Notes under the pieces: model-generated | What the model was told of the DNA's origin: nothing | What the model saw: the letters and a program-made list of their open reading frames with translations, nothing else | Databases searched by the model: none | Position numbers and translations under genes: made by a program | Shown here: one piece after another, positions 1 through 11,344 of the stretch | How positions within the stretch are numbered: position 1 is the stretch's first letter | Layout: each line of letters begins with the position of its first letter | NCBI GenBank assembly: GCA_006176705.1 | Contig: QRFJ01002483.1 | Span: 62,001-126,000, forward strand | Length of the DNA stretch: 64,000 nucleotides | Direction: 5' to 3' | Source of the DNA: Cocos nucifera | Lineage: Eukaryota; Streptophyta; Magnoliopsida; Arecales; Arecaceae

Positions 1-1543
1 TGATTCTATCATATGATGGGCACGAGGTTTGACGAGTTTGTCTTGACCTCGATCCTATTGAAACTCATGATAGAAGAACCAAATTACACGATAACTACAC
101 TAAGAAATTCTTATTTAGCTATGATAGGTTGCCACTACATACTACTAGGTGCCACTAGTAGATTGTGGGACTAATTAGAATTATTTTGATGATTGATAAT
201 TCTAATTGGATGAATTGAAAAGAGTTTCAATCTATCAAAAAGAGTTTTAATGATGTCAATGATCGAGGTCATGACATGTCCCATTACCTTATAGAATTAA
301 ACCTATGGGGTCATACAATCAAAGGTTTTAGTTTAGGATGTTTCAATGGACTCGCACAGTCTGATTGAATTGGATTTGATCCTATTAGATTCAAGAAAAA
401 TCATACTAGCACATGATTGAACCTAATTTCTCCTACTTTGGGATCCCTATTAGATAGGGCAGAGCCTAATTGAATCTAGCTCATAGGGACACCAAGAATT
501 GGTGTCCCATGGGTCTCCTGATTGGATAAGGATGAGGGGGCATGAAGTTTGGGCTGCCCCCCCCCCCCCAACTTTTCTTTGTGCATAGATGAGAAGGGCG
601 CATGCCTTCTAGTTTTTTTCTAGAGGCGTGTGCCATTTGAGAGAGAGAAGGGGGCGTACGCCCCTTGATTCTCTTCTGGGTGTGCACCACTTGTGGATAA
701 GAGCCCATTGAAATTTGAATAAGATTCAAATTTAATTGGAGATAAGAAATTTTGAATGAGTCAAACCTACTCAAATTTTGAGTAGGTTGTTGGTTTTAAT
801 TCAAACTTGAAGGGAGATCAAATGAGGCATCAACCACCCTTATCTAGATAAGGGTGGCGCACGCCCCATTTGAATCTTTTTTGACAAAATAATGTGGAAA
901 TAGAGGGAGGGGTGCCAGATCCTTTTGGAAGTTCTTTTGCTTTAAGCCTTTAACTCGGTCAATGACTTAAAGCCTAATGATTCCTAGTTTTCTATTTCTA
1001 TAAATAAAAAAACCTGCTAAATGGTTTAGCATTGGAGTTTCAGAAACTGCCAAAACCTTGCTTCTCTTCTTCCATGCCTCCTCCCTCTCTTCTCCACTTC
1101 CTCTCTCTCCCACATCCAAAGGAGTTGGGCTAATCTCAAAGTACTCGAAGGGTTGGATGCTATCTACACTGTAGAAGGAGAAAGTGATCCAGCATTGATC
1201 GAGTTGCTGCTGGTGATCAGATCGAAGGTAGATTCAGGAGATCTAGATCTGACTTGTTGAAGGTGGATCAAAGTCGGAGAAGGCATTCAGATCTAAGTCC
1301 AAGTGGATACCTATAGAGACCGAACGTGTGCATGGCTTAATAGTGGACCTCGATCTAGTTTTGATCATCGAACTACAGAGATCATCTACCCGCACAAGAT
1401 GATGTGATCACCCCTTAGTATACATGATTGTATGCTCTCATTTTCTATTTAGATCTATGAACTACATGCTGGATTGGATTCAAAACTTTTGAATTCCACT
1501 GCATTTGATTCAATCCGATCTGGCATGCTAAACCATTCCTTCA
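1..1543 (+). mobile_element. J: Ty1-copia LTR, 3' part, cut by window edge
   Basis: This stretch matches, in the opposite orientation, the long LTRs of copia elements A and B further right. Shared marks are the inverted repeat around attagaatt/aattctaat near 176-214, the phrase on a gccacta..tactactaggtgcc background near 131-152, a TATA-like ctataaata at 998-1006, and the terminal ccattccttca at 1533-1543, which matches the ttccttca LTR end of A and B. The match starts about 1,550 bp from the LTR end, so about 700 bp of LTR lie left of the window. No primer site follows the end at 1543, so it is a 3' LTR or a solo LTR, not a 5' LTR. It is clearly more diverged than A and B. It holds a run of 13 C at 557-569. 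No coding capacity is visible. Confidence 0.75.
998..1006 (+). promoter_or_regulatory. TATA-like box of LTR J
   Basis: ctataaata lies about 540 bp before the LTR end, the same place as the TATA-like box in the LTRs of A. It would be the retrotransposon promoter. Activity is not shown by sequence. Confidence 0.4.
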
Positions 1544-1654
1544 TGATCTTAGTTGACCTTAGCCGCTTAATTAGTTGGTTGCATTTTTATAAAGGGCTAT
1601 ATAAGGACTTGAGGAAAAAGAAGTTCATTGATTAAGAAATCAATACTAGACTTA

Positions 1655-4165
1655 CTAATAATATGTTCTTAGGTTCTCGGCATTTAAAGTCTGAGGACTG
1701 TGAGCACCATCAAGATCTTCAATTTTGTATGCCCCAAGTCTAATGACTTTAGTAATCCAATATGGTCCTTCCTAATTTGGGGATAGTTTGTCCTATTCCA
1801 TAGGTTTAGACACCTAACTAGTCGGAGGACGAGGTCTGTAGGTTGGAATATTTTTGACTTGACTAGATTGTTGTAGTAGTGAGCTACTCATTGCTGATAC
1901 GAGGCCATCCTATTCCAAGTTCTCTCCCTTATTTATTTTAGTAAGTCCAAGCTCGCCCAAAGTCAATCCGAATTATCTTGCTTGCTATAATTCTCCACTT
2001 TGGTCGTTGGTATGCTGATTTTGAAGGAAGTGACCGCTTTTGCATCGAAAGCGAGGATAAAAGATGTTTTTCCGATAGGTTCAAGGTATCGTCCGATAGA
2101 CCCATAATACATTGTAGAGCTCTTCGACCCACGGTCTCTTTGTTTGGCTGAGTCTTGACTTTAGACCCTACAAGATTGTGTGGTTAGCTTAGGCCTCCCC
2201 ATTGGATTGCGGCTGTCCCGAAGTGAGCCTATGATCGATGTAAAGCTCCGAACAAAACTCTTTGAACTTTTGATTGTCGAATGATCATCTATTGTCAGTA
2301 ATGATGGCTCATAGTAGTCCGAACTGATGTATAATTGACTTTCAAACAAAATCCCGAATCTTCTTTTCTATGATCTGCACCAGGAGCTTGACCTCAACCA
2401 TTGGATGAAGTAGTTGGTTGTGCTGATCTAAAACTTTCTTTATCCTCTTTCCTGCAGGAATAGTCCAAGAATGTCAATTCTCCATAAAGGGGCATGGGGA
2501 TGTAATCAGTACAAGCTGAGTCATCGGCTTTCATTAAATATTGGCATATTTCTAGCACTGTTCATATTTTCTGATGAGGTCGATCACATTCTACTATAGG
2601 GTTGGCCAATAGTACCTATGTTGGATTATTTTATAGGCCGATAATTTGCATCCTAAATGATTGCCCCAAATTTCTTTGTAGACTTTTCAAAGTGCATAAT
2701 CTATCTCAAATGGTTGCAGGCACCGAAGTAGAGGCCATGAGAATGACTTTTTAAAGAGTCTCCCCTCTAGGTAGACATATCAAAGGGCTTGGTGCTTAAT
2801 TTTTGAGCTTCCATAGGGTTGGTCGGCAGATTGCCATCAACAAGGTAGTTGATGAGGGGATCCATCTAGGTCAACTCATGTTTGACCTATAGAATAGCTG
2901 GCTATTCTTTAATACTTGGCTTTACTAGATGCTCAATGAAGACTCTTTTATTGAGGTTATTATATCCAGAGGTAGCAAGGTGAGATAGGACATCAGTTCG
3001 GACATTCTCCGATCTTGATATTTGCAGTACCTCCAAGGTCTGAAAAACTGATGAAAGGTCCTTAAGCTTTCATAAATGCCGAGCCATCGTCGGATCATGA
3101 GCCTCATATTCTCTTTGGATCTGCTTGACGACGAGCTATGAGTAAGGAAAGACTGAGCTTTTTTATCCCAAGCTCCTTGGTGATGGTAAGACCAACTATC
3201 AATTCTTCGCATTCGGCTTTATTGTTGGAAGCATTGAAGTCGAACCAAAGAGTGTATTCTGATATGGCTTCTTCTAAGCTTACAAGAATAAGCCAGGCTC
3301 CATACCCTTGAGAATTTGATGCTCCATCGACATGTAGGATCCATTGAGATATGTCTTTATTGAGAATGGTATATTCTACAAGGAAGACATCCAACATTTT
3401 GGTTTTCATTGTTGGCCAGAGGTGATAATTGATGTCAAACTCTCTAAGTTCAATTGTCCACTTTTCCATATGTCCAGCCTTTGTAGAATAGATTTCAGGG
3501 GTTGATCAGTCAGAACAATCATCGAGTAGGCTTCATATAGTAGATTAGTTTTTGGCCTCCTATATCTTCTCAGACCAGAACTAAACTAATAGTCATAGGT
3601 GAGATTGACATGCACACATATAGCTCCTCATCTACCATCGATTTGGAGGGTAGTGGGGGTGACCCGAGGTATTGCTCAAACTCCTCGTATGTAGCTTAGC
3701 ATTCCTTCGATCATTTGAAGTTTTTTTATCTACCTCAAAATTTTGAAGAATGGGAGGCACTTCTCAACCAACCTTGACATGAATCGACTGAGGGCTGCCA
3801 CCCAACTTGCCAGGCCTTGTACATCTTTTTTGATACTTGAGTGCTTCATCTCCAACAATATTTGAATCTTCTCTGAGTTTGCCTCAATCCCATGCCGAGT
3901 TACTATGAATCTCAAAATTTTTTTTGAGGTTATACCAAAAGCACACTTGTTGGGATTGAGCTTTATCTGATGCTATCTTAATTCATTGAATGCTTCCTTG
4001 AGATCGCAATATATCGATTTGCCTCAGTGCAGCATATAGTCAACATAAACCTTTTCTGTTGCATTTGATCTGATATTTGAATATCTTATTCATGAGGTAC
4101 TGATAATTAGCTCCTGTATTTTGCAACCTAAAAGGCATAAATGGTTTGATGTTCTGTGTGCCAAG
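1655..4165 (-). pseudogene. H: Ty3-gypsy (Tat-type) pol remnant
   Basis: Reading the minus strand from 4165 down, I see the end of a reverse transcriptase (FMPFRLQNTGANYQ, then the connection region with GIEANSEKIQ near 3870), the linker to RNase H, an extra RNase H of the Tat type near 3480-3190 (WILHVDGASNSQGYGAW, then SNNKAECEELIVGL), integrase core fragments, and an integrase C-terminus ending at about 1655 (ENLRTYY then stop). Stops and frameshifts are frequent and the longest clean piece is 121 codons (3104-3469). Gag, protease and the first half of RT are missing beyond 4165, and the 3' LTR is missing at the left, where LTR J abuts. The extra archaeal-type RNase H is a known mark of the Tat lineage. 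It is a dead fragment, related to G1 and G2 but not the same copy. Confidence 0.8.
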
Positions 4166-4486
4166 CTGATATCCATTGAACGTATTATAGTTTGATTCTT
4201 TCTAGCTTTTCTGACACGCATAAATGCTGTGCAAAGCAGGTTGCAAGTGCCAATGTTTTCCACTAGAGTAGTTTGGGAGTGGTGAATACAAAGTCAAAGT
4301 AGGATAATGCAAGCTCTTGGAGTCATTGTCGCTTGATCTCAAGTTACCAACATTACCACCGTGGTGGTAGCACAGCTGAAATGGGCTTAGCCCTACACTC
4401 CACACGTTCGAGGTTTAAGGCTCACTTGCGGTCAAGTAAAAGATGAAATTTAATAATTTTATGGATGAAAATGCTCTGACATATCG
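4166..4486. other. unassigned intergenic DNA
   Basis: The gypsy similarity stops at about 4165. The following 320 bp hold no long ORF and no repeat that I can name. A short gttcgaggttt at about 4407 resembles a pol III B box, but no matching A box is clear. Confidence 0.4.
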
Positions 4487-4838
4487 GTTGGATGCGTGGG
4501 TGGGTTTCTGGTTTAGCTATGTGCTGAGATGAGGTTGGCACCCTGCATCGAACAATTCTCTTCATGGAGTGGGGATCCTTAGTGGGAGTTGCTACGCCTA
4601 GTCTCCCCCTCCTCATTGAAAAGAAGATATTGATTTAATATATAAGAATAAAAAGTTAGTGTTTGGCTTTTTTTTATTATTGTTTTTTAATTTTAATCTG
4701 GACTGACGACCCATTCACGGATATTAGATAGGTCATTGAGGTCCCCTAGGGTATAGAGTATAATTTTGAGAAAATTAAAGGATATCAAACTTTCACAGTT
4801 TTGATTCTCCATGGGTTGAGACAATAGGAGGTTGGGTG
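4487..4838. repeat. tandem duplication, unit 1 (SINE-like head plus 215-bp tail)
   Basis: The unit starts with ggatgcgtgggtgggtttct and carries, on the minus strand, a B-box-like GTTCGATGC. It continues with an AT-rich tail from about 4623 (agatattgatttaatatat) to tctccatgggttgag near 4806. The same order recurs in 4832-5250. The head looks like a short tRNA-derived retroposon (SINE) on the minus strand, but I could not fix an A box or target duplications, so that label is tentative. Confidence 0.5.
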
Positions 4839-5250
4839 CGTGGGTGGGTTTCTGGTCCAGCTATGCACTGAGATGGGGCTGGCACCCTACATCGAATAAT
4901 TCCTTTCATGGAGTGGGGGTCCTTAGTGGGAGTTGCTAAGCCTAGTCTCTCCCCTCACTCCATTTTTTGTACCAAAAAAAAGTTACCAGCATTTTACGTA
5001 AAGCAGGAAAAATTAAAGGTTAAAAGAGGGAAAAAAAGATATTGATTTAATATATAGGAATAAAAAGTTAGTGTTTGGCTTTTTTTTTTTAAATTATTTT
5101 TTAATTTCAATCTGGACTGATGACTCGTTCACGGATCTTAGATAGGTCATTGAGGTCCCCTAGGGTACAGAGTATAATTCTAGAAAAATTAAAGGATATC
5201 AAACTTTCATAGTTTTGATTCTCCATGGGCTGAGACAGTAGGAGCACGGT
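4832..5250. repeat. tandem duplication, unit 2 (SINE-like head, spacer, 215-bp tail)
   Basis: The second copy of the unit above begins at gggtgcgtgggtgggtttct. Head and tail are separated here by about 75 bp (4960-5034) that unit 1 lacks, containing tttttgtaccaaaaaaaa. The tail at 5035-5250 copies 4623-4840 with few substitutions, so the event is fairly old but easy to see. Confidence 0.55.
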
Positions 5251-5921
5251 CGAAAGAGTAGAATCCAGTCCTTCATTCAATAAAGCATGCTGTTTAGTTG
5301 CATTAGAGATGGTGGGTGGGTGAAATTAATGAGATTAATAGAGCACACCAGATCGCTAGAATTCTAGCATCTCCTAAGGATGGCGCATGTGCTTGTGAGG
5401 ACAACGTGGATGGTAAAAACTCAAATAGATAGATACCACACTCTAGCTAGCAATTCGTCTATGCTACTTTAATGCTCCAGGAATCCATCCTTATTGCATG
5501 TTGGGCAGTAACAACACCATTCTTGCATGGCAAGTGAGGGCATGTCAAGCTTACCTTCGAGAAGAGCATGCATGGTAATTCCCTTAGGAGTCAAAATAGA
5601 TTCGTATAAAAATTTAAAGCACGATTACAGGCATCGAACTGTCATGCATGTATTCCTTGTATATTATCCATGTCAAACATGTGTTGATAAGTACTATGTT
5701 TAATACGTAAGTTTGATTTCTAAAAAGGGTTTTATGGTTGCTTTCCAACAAAGCCTGGAATGTTAATTTTGATTCAAACCCCCTATGCTTCCTATTTTCA
5801 TCGAGTGATATGGCATTGGCTTTTATCAGCTAAATCTAAATCAAGTCTAGTTTATACTTGTTCACCAACTTGGTGGCCTGCTCAAGCTCGAAGCCTTTTT
5901 TGGGATGTATGCCAAGATTTT
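5251..5921. other. unassigned intergenic DNA, left flank of the nested stack
   Basis: No coding pattern, RNA gene or named repeat is visible. It is the pre-insertion flank of F. The last five bases, atttt (5917-5921), nearly match gtttt at 44562-44566. Confidence 0.45.
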
Positions 5922-6385
5922 TGTGAGCCCTAGTTGGTTTGGCCTGGTGATCAGCCTGATTTTAGAAAAAAAAGAAGGCCTGAAGACCTATCTTCCTAAT
6001 CGAGAAATAGGGGACTTTCTTGTTCTTGTATGATGGAGGAGGAAGAGTCCTCTTCCAACTCGATTTCATTAGAGGCTAAGAAACCCTAAACTCCATTGCA
6101 ATTTAAAGGCTCCCAAATCTTTGATCTTTCTTACCAAAATCATCGCATCGGTCATCTTCTCTCTTCCCTTTTTCTCCTCTTGGTTGCTGGTGGTTTAGGC
6201 TCACTATGGCAGTTGGAATCCACCTCCTCCAACCAAGCTCCATCATCTCCCCTACCTCCAGTAAGTTCCCCTTCCTCTTTTTTTTTTTTTTGGTCATGGA
6301 TGCCACCACCAAAGCAGCATGGGTCAACACCATTTCCTTCTCTCTTGATTTTTTTATGCATGGTTAGACCACCATCCCAAGCTAC
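5922..6385 (+). mobile_element. F: old solo LTR, segment 1 of 3
   Basis: It starts tgtgagcccta, close to the minus-strand start of the E LTRs (TGTGAGAACC), and then follows the same order of short landmarks: an A-rich stretch, a gaagac..cttc motif, an aaccctaa motif and a pyrimidine-rich, ccacc-rich stretch. With 8565-8801 and 43309-44561 it gives about 1.95 kb, near the 2.2 kb of an E LTR. Flanking 5-mers atttt and gtttt fit a target duplication with one change. No internal region is attached, so it is best read as a solo LTR. Confidence 0.55.
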
Positions 6386-8564
6386 TGTTGGAAATTGTAT
6401 CTCAAAATCAATCATCGACTAATTGACGGTTGAGCTAATGTAAATATATAGTCTTTTTCATCATAAATTGTGCATTTTTTTTAACGAACTCCTATGTTAT
6501 GATAAAATCCTTAGGACTATTTAAAATCGATAAAGAATAATGTATCATTTAGTCCTTAAACTTGTTCACGACCAAATGATATGTTATTAAAAAGGATGAT
6601 GACATTTATCGAGTATAAGTCAGTGTGCCATGTTAATTGATTGTTCTCATAATTAAGAAGTATTTGACATTGGTATGGCATATAGGTGAGATGTAGGAGT
6701 ACATCATCACCGACCAGTGACTCACCTATTGAATGCTTTGTTGTCAAGAGTAACTCATAAAGAGTATGGGCATGAGTGTCCCTTAGATCTAAAATCACCA
6801 TGGTGATTTGCAAGCAACTCATTATACTTTGGTACTAAACTATCTGCATTTCTAATGCAATGATGGAAGGTTACTAGATACAGTTAAGTACTTGCAAAGT
6901 CTATATATGAGTCAAGATGGGATTGATCTCTCCAGACTACTAGAGATAATGTATCACTGTATTTCAATTTAGTAAAGCCTTGGCGAGAATAATCCATGTA
7001 ATGGATTTAAAGGTTGAAATACAATATGGATGACTAGGTCAGGGTTGACAACAAATCCTAGATCATCTTGAGCATTTAGGATCAAAGGAATGAATTATGT
7101 GGTAACCATACACCGAGATTTTTAAATATTTCTTTGTAAATATTCGACCTATCCGAACATCGGGAACCATTGCTAGCTGATATCTTTAGTTAGTATAAGA
7201 AATTATTCCTTTGCTACTGGCTTAGTATTTGAACCTATGGAGTCACGCTCTAAGTCAAACAAAATAGGAAGGAATTGACCTAAAGTCTATATGTTCAATT
7301 TAGAAATATGAGACTTGATTGAGCATATAGATTCACTTAATTAGGAATTAAGTTATAGATCATATGGAATTAAATATTGACTATGTCAAGCTAGCACTTG
7401 ACATGAGGTGCAGGTTTAATTTTAGGAATGAATTTTATTTGGTCAATGATCCAAGAATTTTGGAAGAATAATTTTAAGTTCTAATTATTTTAGATTAGAT
7501 CTAATCTGATTGGACTTGATTTATTTATGGCTATTTGGTTTAATTGGTCAAGTTAGACTTGCATCTAAATCCTAATTAGATTAGGTTCCGCAGCCTTTTG
7601 AATTTGGTTCGAATCGACTTAGAATTAGATTTGGATTGAACCCAAAATTGAACCTAATTAGATTAGGCTCACTAAGCTACATAAACCAGAGATTATCTCT
7701 CATCATGGCCGACCAACAGGGAGTAGGGGGCATTGGGATTGGTGCCTCTCCTAGGGCATGCGGCTTATGGATAGGATTCATGAGTTGGGACTTTAGTGGA
7801 TAGAATCCATGAGTTGGCACTTCTTCTAATTGATTTAGGATTCCTCATGCTTAAAGAAACATGAGTCCTAACAAAAATAAGATTTTGCCTAGACCTAAGA
7901 CTCTTTGTCTATAAAAGAAGGGGAACCCTAGGCATGTGAGACATGCAATCTAGAGGAATTCAAGAGAGAAAGAGAGAACTAAAGAGCAAGAGGTGGGCAT
8001 GAGCAAGCTATGGGTGCCCTTCTCTTGGCCATCCCTTTCCTTGGGCACCTCCTCATCTAGCATGTTGATCCCCTAGTGTGGAGCATCATCTCTTGGCTTG
8101 AGATTTGATCTTAAAGCTTTCTTTCAGCAAAGATCTTCATCCCTCCTTCCTGCTGAGTTTGGGGTGCATGCAAAGTAAAAGATCTGCACATCTAGATCTC
8201 GCAAAGCATCAAACTTGAGAAGTCTTGGTTTTTTATTTATTTTTTGGCTACAAAATCAAGATAAGCCTTCATATTTGATATGAAAAAGTTTTAAAATTAA
8301 ATCTATCCATCTTTTTCTAATTTTTGATTGTGAACCAAAAACATATTTTTCTGCACATCTAGATCTCGCAAAGTAAAAGATCTGCACATCTAGATCTCGC
8401 AAAGCATCCAACTTTAGAAGTCTTAGTTTTTGATTTATTTTTTGGCTGCAAAATCAAGATAAGCCTTCATATTTGATATGAAAAAGTTTTTAAATTAAAT
8501 CTATCCATCTTTTTCTAATTTTTGGTTGTGAACCTAAAGCATATTTTTCTTTCAACTGTGACCA
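6386..8564 (+). mobile_element. S1: solo LTR, probably copia
   Basis: It opens with tgttggaaattgtatct, a usual start of plant copia LTRs, has a TATA-like ctataaaag at 7909-7917 followed by a transcribed-looking stretch, and ends near tttctttcaac. No pol-like reading frame, primer site or polypurine tract is present, and it sits inside F. The right border is uncertain by some bases and I could not find a clean target duplication (gctac left; gtgac at best right). The last 400 bp are a tandem duplication. Confidence 0.55.
8170..8560 (+). repeat. 198-bp tandem duplication at the end of S1
   Basis: gcaaagtaaaagatctgcac starts at 8170 and again at 8368. Both units run through the same series (catctagatctcgcaaagca, then ttggct.caaaatcaag, then gatatgaaaaagttttaaa) with a few substitutions. 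The unit is 198 bp. Confidence 0.85.
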
Positions 8565-8801
8565 CCCAGGCCATGCCACCACTACCCCAACCACCCTAGC
8601 CACATCACTGACAGACCCAAACCCCTTTTTCCTTCCCTCCATTCTCCTTTAGAAAGCCACGAGAAGACTACATTTCAGCATGGGAAGGAAGAAGAAGGAG
8701 AGAGAGAGAGGATAGAGAAAGAGAAAGAAAGAATCCAACCTTGTGAAACTGCCTCTTGATCAAGCCCCCAATTCATTTAGGTCTAATTGATCTGGGTCAC
8801 T
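8565..8801 (+). mobile_element. F: old solo LTR, segment 2 of 3
   Basis: This is the piece of F between S1 and C. It has the ccacc-rich then GA-rich order (gagagagagagg at 8701-8712) of the E LTR read on the minus strand. Its last five bases, tcact (8797-8801), are the left copy of the target duplication of C. Confidence 0.5.
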
Positions 8802-9496
8802 TGTTATGAATACCAGATTGTGTATGGATGTCTGGGATTAATCAGGGATAAGGAAATTAGGAGACCAATGATGCCCTAGATCGAGCAAGAGAAGAAGAAA
8901 GAGAGAAAAGAGAGTAAAGCTGCTAGGGTTCTTGGGAGAAAGAGTAAATTTCATTCATTGTATCTTCTTTGACCTAATTACATTGTATATATATACCTAT
9001 ACAAAATGGGTTAAGCTCAATGCTCAAGAAAACTCCCAATAGCTAACCTGATGTGATATACTCCCTAAGCCCATGTACACCTATGTCTCACATGCACACA
9101 TCCCTTTGGACTTAATTTTCTAGCCCAAACACATGATTAGCCCACTTAAGACCTCTCAAACCAGGCCTTAAGATCCCTTGGACCAAACCTAATTGAAGAC
9201 CAAATAGAAAACCCTATGTTGATCTATTCGTCCTGTTCCAGTTGGCTCGATAAAGGATTGCGCTCGCTCGACTGTGTCTCAAGCCATAGATTTTCGAATA
9301 TAGTCTTTTGTCTACTTGAGAGAGCCAGCTTAATCTTGATCAGAGCAAGCTTGATCTTAGTCTGAGCCGGCTTGATCTATATCTGAACCAGCTCCACCTA
9401 CATGCCCGTAGGCTGAAGCTATCACCCGTTGGGCTTTCTTCTTTGGTTGGCCTTCTTGTCTGTCTGAGGTTTGAGAGCACCACATCATATTCTACA
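8802..9496 (-). mobile_element. C: 3' LTR
   Basis: It is 695 bp, starting tgttatgaatacc and ending ttctaca, so TG..CA on both strands. It pairs with 22367-22862 plus 43146-43308. The stretch tgtatatatatacctatac near 8985 would be its TATA region. The middle shares blocks with LTR D (catgtacacctatgtct, ccaggccttaaga), so C and D belong to related families. Confidence 0.88.
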
Positions 9497-10320
9497 ATCT
9501 TCATCTTAGTGCCTCATACCCTCGGTAAGCTCCACTCTATCTATCAATCCCATCAAAGCCACACATTTGCAGAAGCCATCCCGTAGAAGAACCTTTTGAG
9601 TACATATGCTAGATTTCCTGAAGTGTGCACCTTCACCAGCTCTATTTCACCCTCTTCTACAAGCTCTCTAATCTAGTGGTATCTGATGTCAATATGCTTT
9701 ATCCGAGCATGGTAGATAGAGTATTATGCCAGCATCAACACACTTTGACTATCATAATATACCTTGACAGCCTCCTGTGCAAAGTTCATTTCCAACAGCA
9801 ATCCCTTCAACCATAATATCTCCTTTGCTGCCTCTGTAACTCCGATGTATTTAGCCTCTATGGTGGATAAGGCTGTGATTGACTGTAAGCATGATCTCTG
9901 TGAGACTGAATCCCCATTCATGTTGAAAATAAATTCAGTAGTCGAACACCTGGTATCCAAGTCTCTTCCAAAATCAGCATCCACATACCCTTCAACCTAC
10001 CCTAGAGCTCCTTTGGTTAAGTTGGGACTTTTCTTAGTACCTCCTTGCTATTCATAGCAAATGCCAACTCCAATTGTTCTCAGCAAATATCTGAAGATTT
10101 TCTTTAGTGCTAGCTAGTGCTCCTTTCCAGGTCATGCCATGAACCTGACCTGACTCACTATATAGGCAAGATCTAGTCTACAACACACTATAACATATAT
10201 CAAGCTTCCTACTCTAGAGGTATATGGTACACTCTCCATCTTCTGAGCTACCACCTTAATCTATGGTGACATTATCTTTGAAAGTTTAAAGTACCTGACA
10301 AGTGGCAGTGCCGCCAACTT
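9497..10320 (-). pseudogene. C pol: RNase H and RT C-terminal part
   Basis: The minus strand gives a copia RNase H: VDADFGRDLDTRCSTTEF, then ITALSTIEAKYIGVTEAAKE and VKVYYDSQSV, within an 86-codon open stretch at 9724-9984. Further up come FMAWPGKEH and the RT tail with YFKLSKIMSP near 10270. Stops interrupt both sides. It ends at D, whose target duplication aactt is 10316-10320; the frame resumes at 11165. The function was degradation of the RNA template and second-strand synthesis. It is inactive now. Confidence 0.85.
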
Positions 10321-11159
10321 TGTTGTAACATCACCATGGCATCATCTAGCTCTGATACCACGTGTTGCAGAAACTCTTGATCTTTAGCATGGACCTGAGG
10401 AGAACTTTGACATTCTCTAAGGCAGCAGACTATCGATGGGCGGCAACTTTAGAGAGAAGAGAGAAGAGAGATTGAGGAAGAAAAGATCTATATTCTAATC
10501 CACATTATAAAATCCTAATACAACCTATGTATTTATACATAGCTATTAGGCCCAACCAAAAACTCTCCTGACTAACCCAATACATGAAAGTACTCACCGA
10601 ACCCATGTACACCTATGTCTTCCATGCTCTCATCCTCTGAATCTAAATCTAATTCATACATGTGTTAGCCATCTTAAGACCATATTGGACCAGGCCTTAA
10701 GACCCCAAACAGAAAATTTCATCCAATTCTGTTTGCCACCATCGAGCTAGCTCTGTCAAGAGCCGAGTTGGCTCGACTGCATATCGTCCGAACCCTATCT
10801 TCTATCTACCTGAGACAGCCGACTTGACTGCACCCCGAGTCGGCTCGATCTCAGCTCGAGCTTGCTCGACTACTTATCCAAGCCGGCCCACCTATGTATC
10901 AGTCCCTTATCTTGGTTGATTCTTCTTCTGACTTTGATCCTTTGCTCCATCTTATGTTTTAAGTCTTCGAAGCACCTACCAAGTCCCTCAAGAATCTCAC
11001 ACCTGAACCTCAAGCCCGTGCAGGGCTATACGCCACCTTCATCTTAGGATAACTTCTGTCCTAGACCTAGGACTCACACTTATCCTAGACTTTCGGAGCC
11101 AACACCCTATCTCCTCCTGTGGCCCTCCAAGACTTGGGAGCAGCACACCAAATCCTACA
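10321..11159 (-). mobile_element. D: single LTR plus primer site of a copia element
   Basis: Read on the minus strand, D is a 797-bp LTR (11159 to 10363, TGTAGGATTTGG to TTCTGCAACA), two bases, the primer site TGGTATCAGAGC, and 28 more bases ending TTACAACA. It is flanked by the perfect 5-bp repeat aactt (10316-10320 and 11160-11164), in the RT reading frame of C. There is no second LTR and no coding region. Both the LTR end and the internal stub end in CAACA, so a deletion between those five bases would give this form. Confidence 0.8.
10349..10360 (-). promoter_or_regulatory. D: primer binding site (initiator tRNA-Met)
   Basis: gctctgatacca on + is TGGTATCAGAGC on -, complementary to the 3' end of plant initiator tRNA-Met, two bases from the LTR end as in copia elements. 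Confidence 0.85.
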
Positions 11160-11164
11160 AACTT

Positions 11165-11339
11165 GACCTCCTTTATCTCAAACCTTTCAAGTACCTTTTG
11201 TATGTAACCACTCTGAAATAAGTGTAGTCACCCTTTTGCTCTGTCCCTGAGGATCTCTATGCCTAGATTCTTTCTTGTAGGTCCTAAATCCTTCATCTCA
11301 ATCTCCCAAGATAAGGCTTCCTTTAGTTTCTGCACAACT
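11165..11339 (-). pseudogene. C pol: middle part of RT
   Basis: This short piece between D and E reads on the minus strand KLKEALSWEIEMKDLGPT, then GIEILRDRAKGWLHLFQSGY and KVLERFEIKEVK, typical of copia RT after the YVDD motif. At the E site, removing E and one copy of its target repeat joins ..LIACRR and KTVVQ.. in frame, which supports the border assignments. Confidence 0.88.
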
Positions 11340-11344
11340 GTCTT

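Noticed and set aside
6096..6422. 108-codon + strand ORF with a hydrophobic, signal-like start
   Set aside because: It lies in LTR F, runs across the border into S1, and consists of Ser/Pro/Phe-rich text from a pyrimidine tract. No homologous frame is kept in E.
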